Below are positions 9,379-18,007 of a stretch of 64,000 bases of DNA, piece after piece. This DNA is from Wenjunlia vitaminophila DSM 41686. GTDB lineage: Bacteria; Actinomycetota; Actinomycetes; Streptomycetales; Streptomycetaceae. Position numbers and translations under genes: made by a program. The notes beneath the pieces were generated by a model, which did not search any database, was not told the origin of the DNA, and worked only from the letters and a program-made list of their open reading frames with translations. The stretch spans positions 52,720 to 116,719 of the forward strand of contig NZ_KB904735.1 in the NCBI RefSeq assembly GCF_000380165.1. The letters are read 5' to 3'. Position 1 is the stretch's first letter, and every line of letters starts with the position of its first letter.

Positions 9379-10523
9379 GCCCCGTCTTCCCCCCGTCCGA
9401 GTACCAGCAGCGGCTGGGCGCCCTGCGCGCCACCCTGGAGGCCGAGGGACTGGACGCCGTCGTCGTCCACACCCCGGAGAACGTCTGCTACCTCTCCGGG
9501 CACGCCACGCCCGGTTACTACACCTACCAGTGCCTCGTCGTCACGACCGCCGGAGACGCCGCGCTGCTGATGCGGCAGACCGAGACCGACAACGCCGCGG
9601 ACACCAGCTACCTGGAGCGGATCGTCGGGTTCCCGGACAGCGCCGACCCGGTGCGGGCCACCGCGGACCTGCTGGCGGAACTCGCCCCGGGCGCACGCGC
9701 CGTGGGAGTGGAGGCACGTTCCTGGTTCCTGCCGCCGGAGCCGTTCGCCCGGCTCGGCGCGCTGCTCAGCGACCGCGGGGCCCGGGTGGCGCACATCGAC
9801 GGTGTGCTGGCCGCCGCCCGACTGGTGAAGTCGCCGCTGGAGATCGCGCAGATCCGGGCCGCGGCGCGCAGCACCAACGCCGGTGTGGCCGCGGCGGCGT
9901 CCGCGGCCGTTCCCGGCGCCTCGGAGCGCACGGTCGCCGCTGCCGCGTTCGAGGCGCTGATCGCCTCCGGCTCCGAGTACTTCGGCATGGAGCCGTTCGT
10001 GGCCTCCGGTCCACGGGCCGGCACGATCCACGCCAGTTGGTCGGACCGGGTCATCCAGCGGGACGAGGCGGTGCTGCTGGAGATGTCGGCCACGTGCGGG
10101 CGCTACAACGCGCCCCTGATGCACACGGTGTGGACCGGGGCACTGGCTGGTGAGGCCGCGGCCATGGCCACCGCCTGTGCCCGGGCCAGGGACGCGGCGC
10201 TGGCCCACGTCCGCCCCGGCGGCTCGCCCGCCGCCGCGCACGCCGCCTGCAAGGAGGCGATCGCCGACGCCGGGCTCGCCCACACCTACCGCAAGCGCAG
10301 CGGCTACTCGGTGGGCATCGCCTTCGCCCCGGACTGGGGGGAGGGGCACCTGTTGTCGCTGGGCGAGAACGAACAACGGGCCTTCGCCCCGGGAATGGTC
10401 GTCCACGTGGTGCCCACGCTGCGCGTTCGGGGCACCGCGGGGATCGGGCTGTCCGCGACCGTGCTGGTCACCGACGACGGCCACGAGGTGCTCACCTCGT
10501 GCGACGTGGGACCGCAGCGGTGA
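9375..10523 (+). CDS. M24-fold (pita-bread) hydrolase without metal ligands, DoeA/creatinase-like
   Basis: This 382-residue protein has a creatinase-type N-terminal domain (VVHTPENVCYLSGH) and a C-terminal pita-bread domain. The positions that hold the five metal ligands in methionine and proline aminopeptidases are changed: LLEMSATCGRYNAPL replaces the Asp-x-Asp strand, VVHVVP replaces the ftiEP glutamate, and GIGLSATV replaces the final glutamate. The GYSVGIAFAPDWGEGH stretch resembles ectoine hydrolase DoeA and creatinase, which cleave C-N bonds without metal. I infer a ring-opening or amidinohydrolase role rather than a peptidase. The GTG start overlaps the nitrilase stop as GTGA. Confidence 0.82.
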   Translation: MSPVFPPSEYQQRLGALRATLEAEGLDAVVVHTPENVCYLSGHATPGYYTYQCLVVTTAGDAALLMRQTETDNAADTSYLERIVGFPDSADPVRATADLLAELAPGARAVGVEARSWFLPPEPFARLGALLSDRGARVAHIDGVLAAARLVKSPLEIAQIRAAARSTNAGVAAAASAAVPGASERTVAAAAFEALIASGSEYFGMEPFVASGPRAGTIHASWSDRVIQRDEAVLLEMSATCGRYNAPLMHTVWTGALAGEAAAMATACARARDAALAHVRPGGSPAAAHAACKEAIADAGLAHTYRKRSGYSVGIAFAPDWGEGHLLSLGENEQRAFAPGMVVHVVPTLRVRGTAGIGLSATVLVTDDGHEVLTSCDVGPQR

Positions 10524-10978
10524 GTGCCGCCACACCGACACCGGACGCGCCGGTGCCCCAGGGCGACTACCAGGCGGCCCGGGTGGTCGGCGGGCTGGTG
10601 TTCACCGCGGGGATGACGCCCCGTGCGGACGGAGGGTTGCCCGTGGTCGGAGTGCTCGGAGCTGACCTGACGGCTCTCCAGGCGGTGCCGTTGGCGGCCC
10701 TGGCCGCGGCCCGCGCGGTCGAGGCGGGCCGGCGGGCGGCGGAGGCGGCCGGACTACGGCTGACCTCGGGGATTTCCATGACCGTGTACCTCGCCGCGAC
10801 GCCTGGCTTCACCGAGCACAGCCGGGTCGCGGACGGTGCGAGCTCCCGCCTGCGCGCCCTGCTGCCCGGGCCGGCGCCGGTCCGGGCAGCGGTCGGCGTG
10901 GCCAGCCTGCCGTCGGGCGCTCCGGTCGAGGTCACCCTGGTGCTGGCTACCGAGCCGGCTCTCAGCCGTCAACCGTGA
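10520..10978 (+). CDS. RidA family (YjgF/YER057c/UK114) protein
   Basis: This 152-residue protein matches the RidA fold: GDYQAARVVGGLVFTAGMTPRADG near the start and the C-terminal PVRAAVGVASLPSGAPVEV with the arginine that binds the carboxylate of enamine/imine intermediates. RidA proteins hydrolyse reactive 2-aminoacrylate-like enamines to keto acids, a common need in pathways with PLP enzymes such as the aminotransferase at 4777. The GTG at 10520 overlaps the preceding stop as GTGA, so it is the last gene of the coupled string. Its 3' end overlaps the convergent NUDIX gene by 17 bp. Confidence 0.85.
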   Translation: MSAATPTPDAPVPQGDYQAARVVGGLVFTAGMTPRADGGLPVVGVLGADLTALQAVPLAALAAARAVEAGRRAAEAAGLRLTSGISMTVYLAATPGFTEHSRVADGASSRLRALLPGPAPVRAAVGVASLPSGAPVEVTLVLATEPALSRQP

Positions 10979-11456
10979 TCGGCTGGTCCGGTGGGCCGTC
11001 CGCCAGGAGCGACGCCACCAACGTCGGCAACCCGGTCGGCCGCAGCAGCTCCTGGGTGGCGGCCAGTTCCGCGGGGGTCCACCAGTGGTGTCCGGTGATC
11101 ACGGCCCTCTCCACCTTCTCGAGACCGGAGGTGTCCACCGCGAAGGCGGTCACCCGGGCCAGGTAGTAGCGCTGCTGCACCTCGCGGGCGACGCCCTTCC
11201 ACACCGCCACCCAGGGACGCCCCCGCCATATCTCCGGGCCCAGCGACACCGTCGTCAGCCCGGTCTCCTCCCGCAACTCCCGCACCGCTGCCTGCTCGTG
11301 GGTCTCGCCCGGCTTGACGCCTCCACCGGGGGTGAACCAGCGGACGCGCTCGTCCGCCTCGTCCCGGGTGGAGAACAGCAGCAGTCGGTCGGCGTCGTCC
11401 AGCACCACCACGCGCGCGGTCGGGCGCGGCACCAACTTCCCCTTCGACCTCTTCAT
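10962..11456 (-). CDS. NUDIX hydrolase
   Basis: This 164-residue protein has the NUDIX box at about residues 44-66 (GGGVKPGETHEQAAVRELREETG). The preceding RVRWFTPGGG and the following RYYLARVTAF are typical of the MutT-like subgroup. It hydrolyses an unknown nucleoside diphosphate derivative. The ATG gives a lysine-rich N-terminus (MKRSKGKLVPR). It is convergent with the RidA gene, with 17 bp of shared 3' coding sequence, and is probably not part of the catabolic cluster. Confidence 0.88.
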   Translation of the reverse strand: MKRSKGKLVPRPTARVVVLDDADRLLLFSTRDEADERVRWFTPGGGVKPGETHEQAAVRELREETGLTTVSLGPEIWRGRPWVAVWKGVAREVQQRYYLARVTAFAVDTSGLEKVERAVITGHHWWTPAELAATQELLRPTGLPTLVASLLADGPPDQPITVDG

Positions 11457-11468
11457 CCCGTCAGATTA

Positions 11469-11816
11469 ATGCTGGTGTGTCACGCACGCTGGGGCGTTCT
11501 CGAGGACGGGTACGACGGCGTCGCCGGTGGTGCCCTCCCCGGCGTCGAGGCGTGCGCGGTGCTGACGCGCGGCCACATCGTCCTCATGCCGGGCGACGGC
11601 GCGTTCGGTTCGGACCCGCTCGCTGGCGAACGGCCCGTGTGCGACCGGTACACGTACGACAGGCTGCGCCCCCACGTCATCGCCTCGCTCGCCGACCAGT
11701 TCGCCGAACTGGCCGAGTCGGCCCGCGCCGCCGCCGACGCCTCATCAGCGAACGGACGAAGAAAAGTCACGTTCCATCCACATCTGCTTCATAATTCCGC
11801 CGCACCTGTCCGTTGA
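11469..11816 (+). pseudogene. Short hypothetical ORF, probably a decayed or truncated gene
   Basis: A 115-codon ORF starts 12 bp from the divergent NUDIX start. Codons to about residue 91 show the strong G/C third-position bias of real genes. After SARAAADA the bias is lost (tca tca, aga aaa, cat cca cat, ctt cat aat), and the tail runs into the likely promoter of the next gene. This suggests the original 3' end was lost and the frame now ends by chance. I recognise no family; DRYTYDRLRPHVIASLADQ is the most distinctive segment. There is no clear ribosome site before the ATG. Confidence 0.4.
11766..11795 (+). promoter_or_regulatory. Candidate promoter of the propeller/Ig-like secreted protein gene
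   Basis: GTCACG (11766-11771) and CATAAT (11790-11795) are spaced 18 bp in a locally AT-richer stretch. Transcription would begin near 11802, giving a leader of about 97 nt before the GTG at 11899. This is a sequence match only. Confidence 0.3.
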
Positions 11817-11898
11817 ATGCCCTACGCTGCGCGTACCAGCCGCGGCCCGCACCCAGCGGGCGCAGCGCGGCCCTCTTTTCCGTGGGGGTTACACCACT

Positions 11899-13866
11899 GT
11901 GCGTGTGCGCAGAATCTCGACCGCTACAGCCTTAGCGGTCCTCTTCAGCTCTGTTGCTCTCTTCGGCGCCGGCACTGCGGCGGCCGACAGCAGCAGGTCC
12001 CTGCCGATCACGTCGAGCGGGGACATCGTGGTGGACAAGGTCCACCAGCGGATCTTCATCAGTGACCCGCAGAGCGGCAAGATCGTCGCCACTGACTACA
12101 CCGGCACCGTCGTGGGCACCGTCCCGGACCTGCCCGGGGTGACCGGCCTCCAACTCGCCCCCGACTACGCGACGCTGTACGCCGCGGTGCCCGGGGCCAG
12201 CGCCATCACCGCCTTCGACACCGCCAGCCTGACCGAGTCCGGCCGGTACGCCACGGGTGAGGGAACCACTCCGAGGCACCTCGCGCTCGCCGGGCAGAAG
12301 CTCTGGTTCGGGTACGGCAGCGGCAGCGACGGCGACCTGGGCTCACTCGACCTGTCCGGCGCGGAACCCGTGGTGACGCTCGGCCAGGAAGGTGACGTCG
12401 AGTTCACCCGGGCGCCACGGCTCGCCGCGACCCCGGGTGCGCCCGGCACCCTGGCCACGGCGACCGACCAGTCCAGCCTCGCGGTGTACGACGTCGCCGG
12501 CGACCGGGCCGGTCTGACCGCGCGGTCCCAGACGACGTCGACCAGCAGCATCGACGACCTGGCGCTCACCCCGGACGGCACTCGGCTCGTCACCGCCAAC
12601 CGGTCCGGCACCCAGCACCGGGTCTGGCAGACGACCGACCTCTCCGAGCAGCCGGCCTACGCCACGGCCTACTACCCCAACGCGGTGGCCATCGCCGAGG
12701 ACGGGACGGTCGCCGCCGGCAGTGAGTCCTGGTCGGAACCGGACATCCAGATCTTCCAGCCGGGTGCCACCACACCGCTGCGGAACTACATGTTCTCCAG
12801 CACCAGTGGTTCCGAGAACCTCGGCACCGCGGGCCTGGCCTGGGAGCCGGACGGGACGCGCCTGTTCGCGGTCTCCAACAACGGGGGGACGCACACCCTG
12901 CGCGTCCTCTCCGCGCCGCGCAAGTCGGTCACGAAGATCACGGTGAACGCGCCGAGCACCGCCACCCGGGCCAAGCCGCTCACCGTGTCCGGGACGGTCT
13001 CCGCGTCGCTGCCGCTCCCGGCGGGCACCCCGCTGACGGTCACCCGTACCGACATGGAGTCACCCACCGGCAAATCGCTGGGGACCAAGACCCTCAACGC
13101 GGACGGGACGTTCTCGTTCTCCGACACCCCGCCGTCCGGCGGCACGGTGACCTACAAGGTCAGCTACGCGGGGAGCGCCACCCACACCCCGACCTACGCG
13201 TCGGACTCGGTCCTCGTCTCCCGCACCGCCACCACACTGACCCTGAACAACAACAAGAAGGTCTATGCCTGGGGCAGCGAGGTGAAGTTCACCGCGCACC
13301 TGGGCGCCACCTACAAGAACCGCACGGTGTCCATCTACGCGGACCCCGAGGGGCTCTACGCCCCCAAGCGGCTGGTGCGGACCGCCGTCGTGAACAGCGA
13401 GGGCAACATCTCCGCCACCATCACGCTGACCAGGGACACCACTGTCTCCGCGACCTTCGCCGGGGACTCCCGCACCCTGGGCAGGACGGCCAGTTCCTGG
13501 GTGGGCACCAGGGTCAGGGTCGCCACCAGCCTGAGCGGCAGCTACAAGACGGCGAAGATCGGCAGCCTCTACTACCAGTACTTCAAGACGACCGCCACGC
13601 CGGTGCACAAGACGTCGATGTCGGCCTACGAGTACCGCAGGTACCGGATCACCATCCAGGTGTACGCCAACGGCGCCTGGCACTACAACGACGTCGACAA
13701 CGACTACTTCCCGGTCGGCACCCCGGGGGTGCAGCTCGTCGGCTTCAACGAGCCCGGGTACCGCTTCCGCATCCGTTCCTCCTACATCCCCGGTACCTCC
13801 GCGTCCGGTGACTCCGTGAACACCATCACCCACAGCAGCTGGCGGTACTTCACCTTCGTCAGGTAA
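11899..13866 (+). CDS. Secreted beta-propeller plus Ig-like repeat protein
   Basis: This 655-residue exported protein has a Sec signal peptide (MRVRR, hydrophobic core, cleavage after AGTAAA near residue 29). Residues 35-345 form a YVTN/YncE-like beta-propeller, with recurring short blades such as IVVDKVHQRIFISD and LALTPDGTRLVTANRSG. Residues about 347-440 and 440-530 are Ig-like domains (LTVSGTVSASLPLPAGTPLTV; TLTLNNNKKVYAWGSEVKFTA). The C-terminus is Tyr-rich and ends WRYFTFVR. It probably functions in the matrix or cell surface; no enzyme motif is seen. Codon 12 is TTA (11932-11934), inside the signal peptide, a strong hint of bldA-dependent developmental expression if this is Streptomyces. 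Confidence 0.82.
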   Translation: MRVRRISTATALAVLFSSVALFGAGTAAADSSRSLPITSSGDIVVDKVHQRIFISDPQSGKIVATDYTGTVVGTVPDLPGVTGLQLAPDYATLYAAVPGASAITAFDTASLTESGRYATGEGTTPRHLALAGQKLWFGYGSGSDGDLGSLDLSGAEPVVTLGQEGDVEFTRAPRLAATPGAPGTLATATDQSSLAVYDVAGDRAGLTARSQTTSTSSIDDLALTPDGTRLVTANRSGTQHRVWQTTDLSEQPAYATAYYPNAVAIAEDGTVAAGSESWSEPDIQIFQPGATTPLRNYMFSSTSGSENLGTAGLAWEPDGTRLFAVSNNGGTHTLRVLSAPRKSVTKITVNAPSTATRAKPLTVSGTVSASLPLPAGTPLTVTRTDMESPTGKSLGTKTLNADGTFSFSDTPPSGGTVTYKVSYAGSATHTPTYASDSVLVSRTATTLTLNNNKKVYAWGSEVKFTAHLGATYKNRTVSIYADPEGLYAPKRLVRTAVVNSEGNISATITLTRDTTVSATFAGDSRTLGRTASSWVGTRVRVATSLSGSYKTAKIGSLYYQYFKTTATPVHKTSMSAYEYRRYRITIQVYANGAWHYNDVDNDYFPVGTPGVQLVGFNEPGYRFRIRSSYIPGTSASGDSVNTITHSSWRYFTFVR

Positions 13867-13884
13867 GCCACCGCACCCCAGAAA

Positions 13885-13921
13885 GCCTCCGGCCGTTCCC
13901 CCGAGGGGGACGGCCGGAGGC
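13885..13921. terminator. Bidirectional hairpin terminator
   Basis: A near-perfect inverted repeat: a 12-bp stem (GCCTCCGGCCGT and its complement), one bulged T, then a C-rich/G-rich inner stem with a tiny loop. It sits 18 bp after the propeller protein gene and 55 bp from the stop of the convergent S9 peptidase gene, so it can end both transcripts. Confidence 0.75.
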
Positions 13922-13976
13922 ATGAGCGCGGGGCCGCTGGGCGGCCGGCCCCCGCGCCGGGACCCGGCGGCCCCGG

Positions 13977-15983
13977 TCAGGAGGGGACGAGCCGCAGTTC
14001 CGGGACCCCGGGCGCGGCGAAGCCGAAGACCTGCCCGTACAGCGCGAGTTCCGCCTCGAGGCAGGCCACCAGGGTGTCCGCCCGGCGGAAGCCGTGCTGC
14101 TCGCCCTCGAACGCCAGGTAGGCGTGGGGCACGCCCCGCCCGCGGAGCCCTTCCAGCAGGCGTTCGCTCTGCCTCGGCGGGCAGACCTCGTCCTCCAGCC
14201 CCTGGAGCAGCAGGAACGGCACGGTGAGCCGGTCGGCGTGGTGCACCGGGGAGCGCTCCCGGTACCGGTCCGCGGACTGCGGCAGGGGCCCCACCAGGGT
14301 GTCGAGGTAGCGCGACTCGAAGTCGTGGGTCTCCCCGTCGGCCCACTGGGTCAGGTCGAGCACCGGGTACTTGATCACGCCGCAGCGGTAGGTGTCTGTG
14401 GTGGTCAGTGACGCCGCGGCGGTCCACCCGCCGGCGCTGCCCCCGCGGATCGCCAGCCGGGCCGGGTCCGCGGTGCCCTCGGCGGCCAGGGCCGCGGCCA
14501 CCGCCGCGCAGTCCTCGACGTCCACCACGCCCCAGTTCTGACGGAGCCGGTCGCGGTAGGCGCGGCCGTACCCGGTGGAGCCGCCGTAGTCCACGTCGAC
14601 CACGCCGATGCCCCGGGTGGTGAAGAACGCGACGCCCAGGTCGTGGACGGGCGTGGCACGCCCGGTGGGGCCACCGTGTGCCCGCACCACGTAGGGCGGG
14701 AGCTCGCCCTGTGGCGCGGTGACGTCGGGGTTCCGCGGCGGGTAGACGTGGGCGTGGACGTCCCGGCCGTCCGGTCCTGTGAAGGTGCGCAGGACCGGCT
14801 GGGGGACGTAGGCGGGGTCCACGACGTCCCGGTGCGGGCACCCCACCACCTCGGTGTGGCCGGTGTCCGGGTCCGTGGCCACCACCTCCAACGCGCGGTG
14901 CGGTCCCCCGGCGACGCCCACGACGGTGGTGCCGCTCACGGCGACGCAGGGCGTCCACTCGGTCCAGGGGCCGGTGGCGTCGGTGAGCGCGCCGGTGCTC
15001 GGGTCGAGCACCCCGAGCCGCTGGGCGCCGACGCCGTGGGCCACCGCGATCCGTCCGTCGCGCAGCGGGGCGAACCACCGGTACCCCGGCTGCCACAGCG
15101 GCCCGGCGAACTCCTCCTGCCGCGGGCACAGCGCGGTCGCCACGCCGGTGTCCGCGTCGATCCGGTACAGGTTCCACCAGCCACCGCGGTCGCTGGCGGT
15201 CAGCAGGGCTCCCGGGGCCGTCCACTCCACCTGGGCGATGGACTCCCCGGGGCCGCCGGCGACGGTGCGGCAGGCGGTGAACGTCCCGTCCGCGGCCACC
15301 TCCGCCACCTTCAGCTCGGTGCTGTCCCACGGCATCGCCGGGTGGTCCCACCCGAGCCAGGCCACCCGGCCGCCGTCGGGGGAGAGCCGCGGGCCGGTGA
15401 GGAAACGGGTGTCGCCGCCGAGCCGTCTGATCCCGCCGCGGTCGTCGGCCGCCGAACCGTCCAACGGCACCGCGACCAACAACCGTCGCAGGTCGCCGGG
15501 ACGGGGCCCGGTGAGCTCCTCCAGGACGCACCACACCTCGCCGCGGTCGGGCAGCACCGTCAGGTCGGCGTAGCGCAGACCGCTGGGGAGCGGTGGGACG
15601 GGGGTCAACGGCACCGGCTCGGCGTCGGGTCCGTCGGTGGGGTGGGCGTCCAGCCGGTACATCCGCTGGTCGGCGAAGTCCACGAAGACCACGACGGGGC
15701 GTCCGTCAGGGCCGGGGGCGCCCGCCCAGGGACGGCCCCCGTACTCCATGACCCGGCTGCGCACGTTCCACGGCGAGGCGAGGACCTCGACCCCGGGGCC
15801 ACCGCCGGCGGGACGGCGCACCAGGGTGTACCGGCCCCCCTCGGCCGGGCGTGACTCGACCCACCAGATCTCGTCCCCCACGGTGTCCGCCCACTCGGGG
15901 ACGCGTCCGTCCGCCGCGGCGAGCCGGGCGGTCACCGGTGAGGTCCACGAACCGTAGGGCGCGGTCTGCGGTATGGCCACCAT
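13977..15983 (-). CDS. S9-family prolyl oligopeptidase/acylaminoacyl-peptidase
   Basis: This 668-residue serine peptidase has an N-terminal beta-propeller (to about residue 400) that restricts access to an alpha/beta hydrolase domain. The triad is visible: the serine in GGSAGGW (about 513), the aspartate in LLLQGLEDEVCPP (about 596) and the histidine in GEQHGF (about 628). It should cleave short peptides or remove acylated N-terminal residues in the cytoplasm; there is no signal peptide. I use the ATG at 15983 (MVAIPQTAPYGSW), where family similarity starts and GTGAGG precedes it. An in-frame start at 16052 would add 23 unlikely residues. Confidence 0.87.
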   Translation of the reverse strand: MVAIPQTAPYGSWTSPVTARLAAADGRVPEWADTVGDEIWWVESRPAEGGRYTLVRRPAGGGPGVEVLASPWNVRSRVMEYGGRPWAGAPGPDGRPVVVFVDFADQRMYRLDAHPTDGPDAEPVPLTPVPPLPSGLRYADLTVLPDRGEVWCVLEELTGPRPGDLRRLLVAVPLDGSAADDRGGIRRLGGDTRFLTGPRLSPDGGRVAWLGWDHPAMPWDSTELKVAEVAADGTFTACRTVAGGPGESIAQVEWTAPGALLTASDRGGWWNLYRIDADTGVATALCPRQEEFAGPLWQPGYRWFAPLRDGRIAVAHGVGAQRLGVLDPSTGALTDATGPWTEWTPCVAVSGTTVVGVAGGPHRALEVVATDPDTGHTEVVGCPHRDVVDPAYVPQPVLRTFTGPDGRDVHAHVYPPRNPDVTAPQGELPPYVVRAHGGPTGRATPVHDLGVAFFTTRGIGVVDVDYGGSTGYGRAYRDRLRQNWGVVDVEDCAAVAAALAAEGTADPARLAIRGGSAGGWTAAASLTTTDTYRCGVIKYPVLDLTQWADGETHDFESRYLDTLVGPLPQSADRYRERSPVHHADRLTVPFLLLQGLEDEVCPPRQSERLLEGLRGRGVPHAYLAFEGEQHGFRRADTLVACLEAELALYGQVFGFAAPGVPELRLVPS

Positions 15984-16183
15984 CTGCCTCACTTCGTCAG
16001 GGTCGGTGCGGGACACGGGGCGGCCGCCAGGACGGGGAGAGGCGGAACACACCCGCCGTTCCGCGCCACCGCGACCACGTGTTGCTCACGCGTCACCGTA
16101 CGCGCACCCCTCGACCCGGCCCAAGAGCAGCACCGGACCCGGACGGCCCCCGCCGCCGGCCCTTGTCCTCCTGCACCACCTGG

Positions 16184-17776
16184 TCAGCCCGGGCCGCTGC
16201 CCGCCACGCGGGCCGACTCGAGCGCCGTCGCGACGTCCCGCGGGTAGGTGCGCAGGGCGAGGAGGGAGACCAGACCCGCGGCGAACAGGGCGACGAGGCC
16301 CAGGTGGAAGGTGGTCTCGAGGCCGCCGGTGCCACCACGCCCGGTGAACACCTGGGAGGAGAGCGCCCCGAAGAGCAGGGGGCCCACGAACTCCCCCGAC
16401 GTGCGCACGAATGTCCGGGTGCCCTCCGACCGGCCCCAGAGGCCCGGGGGGACGATGTCCAACCGGGCCGCGTCCAGCGGCGGGTTGGCGGCGGCGAGCA
16501 GCGCGCCGCCGAGCGCGAGCAACGGCACCGCGAGGACCGGTGACCCGGTGGTGAGCCCGGGGGCGAAGGCCAGTGGTGCGGTGAGCAGCACCACGGCGGG
16601 GACCAGCACCCGGCCGTTGGCCCGGCCCCGCCACAGCGCCCAGTCCGGTGCCCTGGCGCCGAGCAGCAGGCCCGCCAGGACACCGACGCCGATCAGGAGT
16701 GTCATGGCGCCGGCCGTGAAGCGGCCCACCCCGTAGTGGTGGATGACGTAGAACAGGGCGAAGGTGCGCAGACCGGCGAAGAAGAAGTAGGCGAGGGTCG
16801 AGGCCACGATCATCAACACGACGGTGCGGATGCGCAGCACGTAGACGAACGCGCGCCAGGCCGGCATGCACGCCGGGTCCTCGTGGAGCACCCGGCCCGG
16901 GTACGGTTGCGCGGCGGGGCCCCCGGCAGTGCCCCGGACCGGCTCCGGCGCCACCCCCGCGCCCCGGGCGACCTCCTCGGACCGGGCGACCTCCTCGGAC
17001 CGGTCGGGCTGGTGTTTGACGCCGCCCCCGCCGGAGGGGATGTGGCGCAGACCCGGACGGAGCCAGTCTCCGCCGCTCCTCGGGGGTTCGGGTACGCGCC
17101 ACAGCACCCAGGCGAGGAACGCCCCCGGAAACGCCAGCCAGGCGAAGGAGTAGCGCCAGGTCAGGAGCGCCGTGACGGTGTTCGACAGCACATAGCCGGC
17201 CCCGGTGCCCAGCACCTCCCCGGCCAGGACGTACCCGTACAACCGGGCACGCTCGGCGGCGGGGAAGCAGTCGCCCATGAGCGAGGCCACGGCGGGCGCG
17301 GCAGTCGCCGTCACGGCACCCAGGGCGACACGCGACAGCAGCAGCCACAGGTACGAGCCGGACGCGCCGGCGAGCAGGGTGGCGGCCGACCAGAGCACCA
17401 CGCTCACCGCGAGCAGCCGGGTCCGGGCGATCCGGTCGACCAGCACGCCGGCGGGCAGCGTGCACAGCGCCCCGGTCAGGGAGGTGAGGGAGATCAGCAG
17501 CCCGATGTCGGTGTGCCCCACCTGGAAGGCGTTCTCGATGTCCCCGGCGTTGACCGAGACGGTGGCCTTGTCCGCCCCGTCCAGCCCGATCACGGCGCTC
17601 AGCAACGCGATCACCTTCAGCCGGGCACGACCGCCCACCGCGGCGTCCGCCCGGCGCCCCACGGCTCCGGTGGCACGTCGCGGAGCCGAACGCAGGACGC
17701 CCCTCACGGGCCGCGTCTGCCGCCCGGCGCGGCCCCGGACCGGGGGCGTCGCCCGACGTGGGTGGCCAGGTCGCAC
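16184..17776 (-). CDS. Major facilitator superfamily transporter
   Basis: About 12 hydrophobic segments lie after residue 52, with the loop 2-3 MFS motif (GVLVDRIARTRLLAV). The first membrane segment carries LDGADKATVSVNAGDIENAF, an arrangement seen in hexuronate- or spinster-like permeases. A long hydrophilic central loop (about residues 255-320) contains a repeated RSEEVARSEEVARG. The first 50 residues are Arg/Pro-rich, so the real start may be internal; 17776 is the outer GTG. The substrate and direction of transport are unknown. It is divergent from hpnR, with a 231-bp gap where I see no other gene. Confidence 0.82.
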   Translation of the reverse strand: MRPGHPRRATPPVRGRAGRQTRPVRGVLRSAPRRATGAVGRRADAAVGGRARLKVIALLSAVIGLDGADKATVSVNAGDIENAFQVGHTDIGLLISLTSLTGALCTLPAGVLVDRIARTRLLAVSVVLWSAATLLAGASGSYLWLLLSRVALGAVTATAAPAVASLMGDCFPAAERARLYGYVLAGEVLGTGAGYVLSNTVTALLTWRYSFAWLAFPGAFLAWVLWRVPEPPRSGGDWLRPGLRHIPSGGGGVKHQPDRSEEVARSEEVARGAGVAPEPVRGTAGGPAAQPYPGRVLHEDPACMPAWRAFVYVLRIRTVVLMIVASTLAYFFFAGLRTFALFYVIHHYGVGRFTAGAMTLLIGVGVLAGLLLGARAPDWALWRGRANGRVLVPAVVLLTAPLAFAPGLTTGSPVLAVPLLALGGALLAAANPPLDAARLDIVPPGLWGRSEGTRTFVRTSGEFVGPLLFGALSSQVFTGRGGTGGLETTFHLGLVALFAAGLVSLLALRTYPRDVATALESARVAGSGPG

Positions 17777-18007
17777 ACGAGCACGTCAACCGGATGCCCC
17801 GCTGCCAGCTTCCGCATTCCGCCCGGGCGCGGTATTAGCCCGGCGGGTGGCGGGGGGACGACGAGACGGAGGGCTCGGGCGTCCCTGTTGGGCCATCAGG
17901 TCGATGGTGAACCCCCGAGGGGTGGTCGTGACCCTCGTGGCGTTACCCCGACGCGTTCTCCGGACACAGGTGATGATCACACCGTTGTTCCTGGCTGGAG
18001 TTCGCGT

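Noticed and set aside
13060..15534. Long minus-strand ORF of more than 800 codons across the propeller and S9 genes
   Set aside because: It is an alternative frame of the S9 gene, rich in Arg/Pro/Gly, and crosses a terminator.
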